This document shows positions 42,657 to 44,045 of a stretch of 44,045 nt of DNA, in pieces. This stretch comes from Chlamydomonas sphaeroides (lineage: Eukaryota > Chlorophyta > Chlorophyceae > Chlamydomonadales > Chlamydomonadaceae), in assembly GCA_001662425.1 (NCBI GenBank), contig BDDC01000423.1, positions 19,393 to 63,437 of the forward strand. Direction: 5' to 3'. Each line of letters starts with the position of its first letter. Position 1 is the stretch's first letter. The notes beneath the pieces are model-generated. The model had not been told where the DNA came from, ran no database searches, and saw only the letters and a list, made by a program, of their open reading frames with translations. The position numbers were made by a program, and so were the translations under genes.

Positions 42657-44045
42657 AGCGTGGAATGCCGCAAGCGGGCGTCGTCGCCCTGCTAGGGCGG
42701 TAAGCTTCTATGTGCCCTCATAGCAATTTTACGTGACCTTCACTATGATGCGTGTCACACGGGTTATGCACGTTGTCTTCGAAAGACCATCGAACGGTCA
42801 AGTGCAAGTTCTCTTGCTGCGTGCCTACGCAATTTCAGAAGACATCAGTGTGGACAGCTCTGACAAGTTACACAAACACCTGGTCGAAACAAAACACACA
42901 GGGGCTGAGTTGCTGGCGCGCTCTGGCTGCGCCTCCAAACCCACCCCCGCCCCCTGAGCTACATGCGACATTGCTCCCTGGCTTCCGCAGCGTGGAACCG
43001 CAGCGTACGTGTTGACACTTATGTTGGGATGGAGTTCGATCGCGCCAGTCCGTCTACATGACACGTCTGTCCGAGCCTGATGGCTGATATGCTGCAGTGC
43101 AAGCGGACAGCCTTGCACATCAATGGCCTCCCATCTGCTTGACTTCGACGTTTCAACGAGAGGGTCCGAATGTCAACCAGGGGACCGGCCACGGGCACGA
43201 TGCACGGAGTTGAGGCGCAAGACCGTGACACGTGGCGCAGGGCTTCAGCCAGCTCGCACAGGAGCCCAGGGCGGGGCCCATCCCGCTCAAATCCACGCCC
43301 CCTTACCGGGGCGCGGCGCAGCCGCTGCCAGCCGTGCGAGACGGTCCACCGTGCATGCGAGATAGCCCTCTACCTAGAGTCCCGGATGCCTGTCACATCC
43401 GACAACTTCCTGAACAGGCCTGGACTGGCTGACGTTTCAACTGGCAGACTCCGCACCAACAGAGCGGGCCACGAGCACGCCGCACCGAGTAGCCCACGGC
43501 ATGCGAACAGACACCGTGTCGACGTCCGCGCCGGGAGACCTGCACGGCTGCGCCCATCCCGAAACCATCTTCCGTATGGCTACGTATGGCTGCGGCCGAG
43601 TTCTCGAGCACTGGGTGCTGCTGTGGGGGTGGCTTGGTCTGGACCAGGGACTGTTCTCTGCAACAGGGCTCGGAACTCGCTTGGCGGCAAACCTCTTGGA
43701 CAGTGTTGGTTCGTGCGGAACACGATATTTACTGTACCAGCCCGTCCGTCCTCTTCATGACTGATGCATACTGACTGCCATGCGTCGTCAGTAACCCCAT
43801 GCTTATGATAAACTAGAACGAAGTCACAAAAGGAGTATCTGTAACCTGCGAAAACGTGAATTCATCGATATCTCCTGCGTGGTCTGGGATGAAAGGTGAC
43901 GGCAAGCAGGCCGCAAGGCCGAAGACAGGAGTGCGGCTGTGCGGCATACCTGAGCGCGTAACGGCGCGTTATCCAGGCAAGCATGTTGAAGGGGTCCGCT
44001 GACTGCTACTGGCGCGGGGCCACGACAACCCAGCCCAACCCAACG
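42657..44045. other. Upstream flank of the MYND gene; no gene seen
   Basis: It should contain the MYND promoter. Short frames (for example 42733-42957 plus) lack domains, splice context or composition of genes. Two loosely similar pieces around GACGTTTCAAC (43150 and 43432) hint at an old duplication but are too diverged to claim. Confidence 0.5.

Noticed and set aside
42733..42957. 74-residue plus-strand frame
   Set aside because: No domain, signal peptide, splice context or supporting composition.
43137..43490. Two loosely similar segments around GACGTTTCAAC
   Set aside because: Similarity is about 60 percent over ~65 bp by eye, too weak to call a repeat.
1..44045. tRNA, rRNA or other structured RNA genes
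   Set aside because: Looked for cloverleaf/box B-like and rRNA-like segments and saw none that could be supported by eye.

Overview
The window reads as nuclear DNA of a chlorophyte green alga, most likely of the volvocine/Chlamydomonadales type. Reasons: very high GC, dense short introns with GTGAGC/GTGGGC-type donors and CAG acceptors, G/C-rich intronic minisatellites, Ala/Pro/Gly-rich coding sequence, and candidate TGTAA poly(A) signals. I cannot name the species. One assembly gap (a poly-G run then 374 N) lies inside an intron.

Six multi-exon protein genes can be rebuilt by hand, each with exon phases that close in frame. (1) 6812->4062, minus: a secreted 363-residue protein with sushi-like and EGF-like modules. 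(2) 14379->8076, minus: a 598-residue protein joining ankyrin repeats to a complete malonyl-CoA:ACP transacylase (FabD/MCAT, plastid fatty-acid synthesis). (3) 15637->27158, plus: importin-11-type nuclear transport receptor, 26 exons, 1155 residues. (4) 29942->27895, minus: a secreted Kunitz/BPTI protein with a probable GPI-type tail. (5) 30553->34789, plus: an unrecognised secreted protein of about 718 residues. (6) 42656->35583, minus: a giant (2150-residue) MYND-finger protein.

Layout: 1-4061 is transposon-like debris with a long palindrome; genes 1 and 2 are tandem on the minus strand; genes 2 and 3 are divergent around a 1.26-kb spacer carrying one copy of a dispersed repeat whose other copy lies in the last intron of gene 2; genes 3 and 4 converge; genes 4 and 5 diverge from a 610-bp spacer; genes 5 and 6 converge; 42657-44045 shows no gene.

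The genes do not form one pathway: the region is an ordinary euchromatic mix (lipid synthesis, nuclear import, secreted/cell-surface proteins, a MYND protein). The most unusual things are the ankyrin-MCAT fusion, the Kunitz inhibitor domain in an alga, a repeated pattern in which fragments of exon boundaries recur about 105-135 bp away inside the adjacent intron (often with the splice dinucleotide destroyed), and a 77-bp AT-rich insert between direct repeats in an otherwise GC-rich intron.
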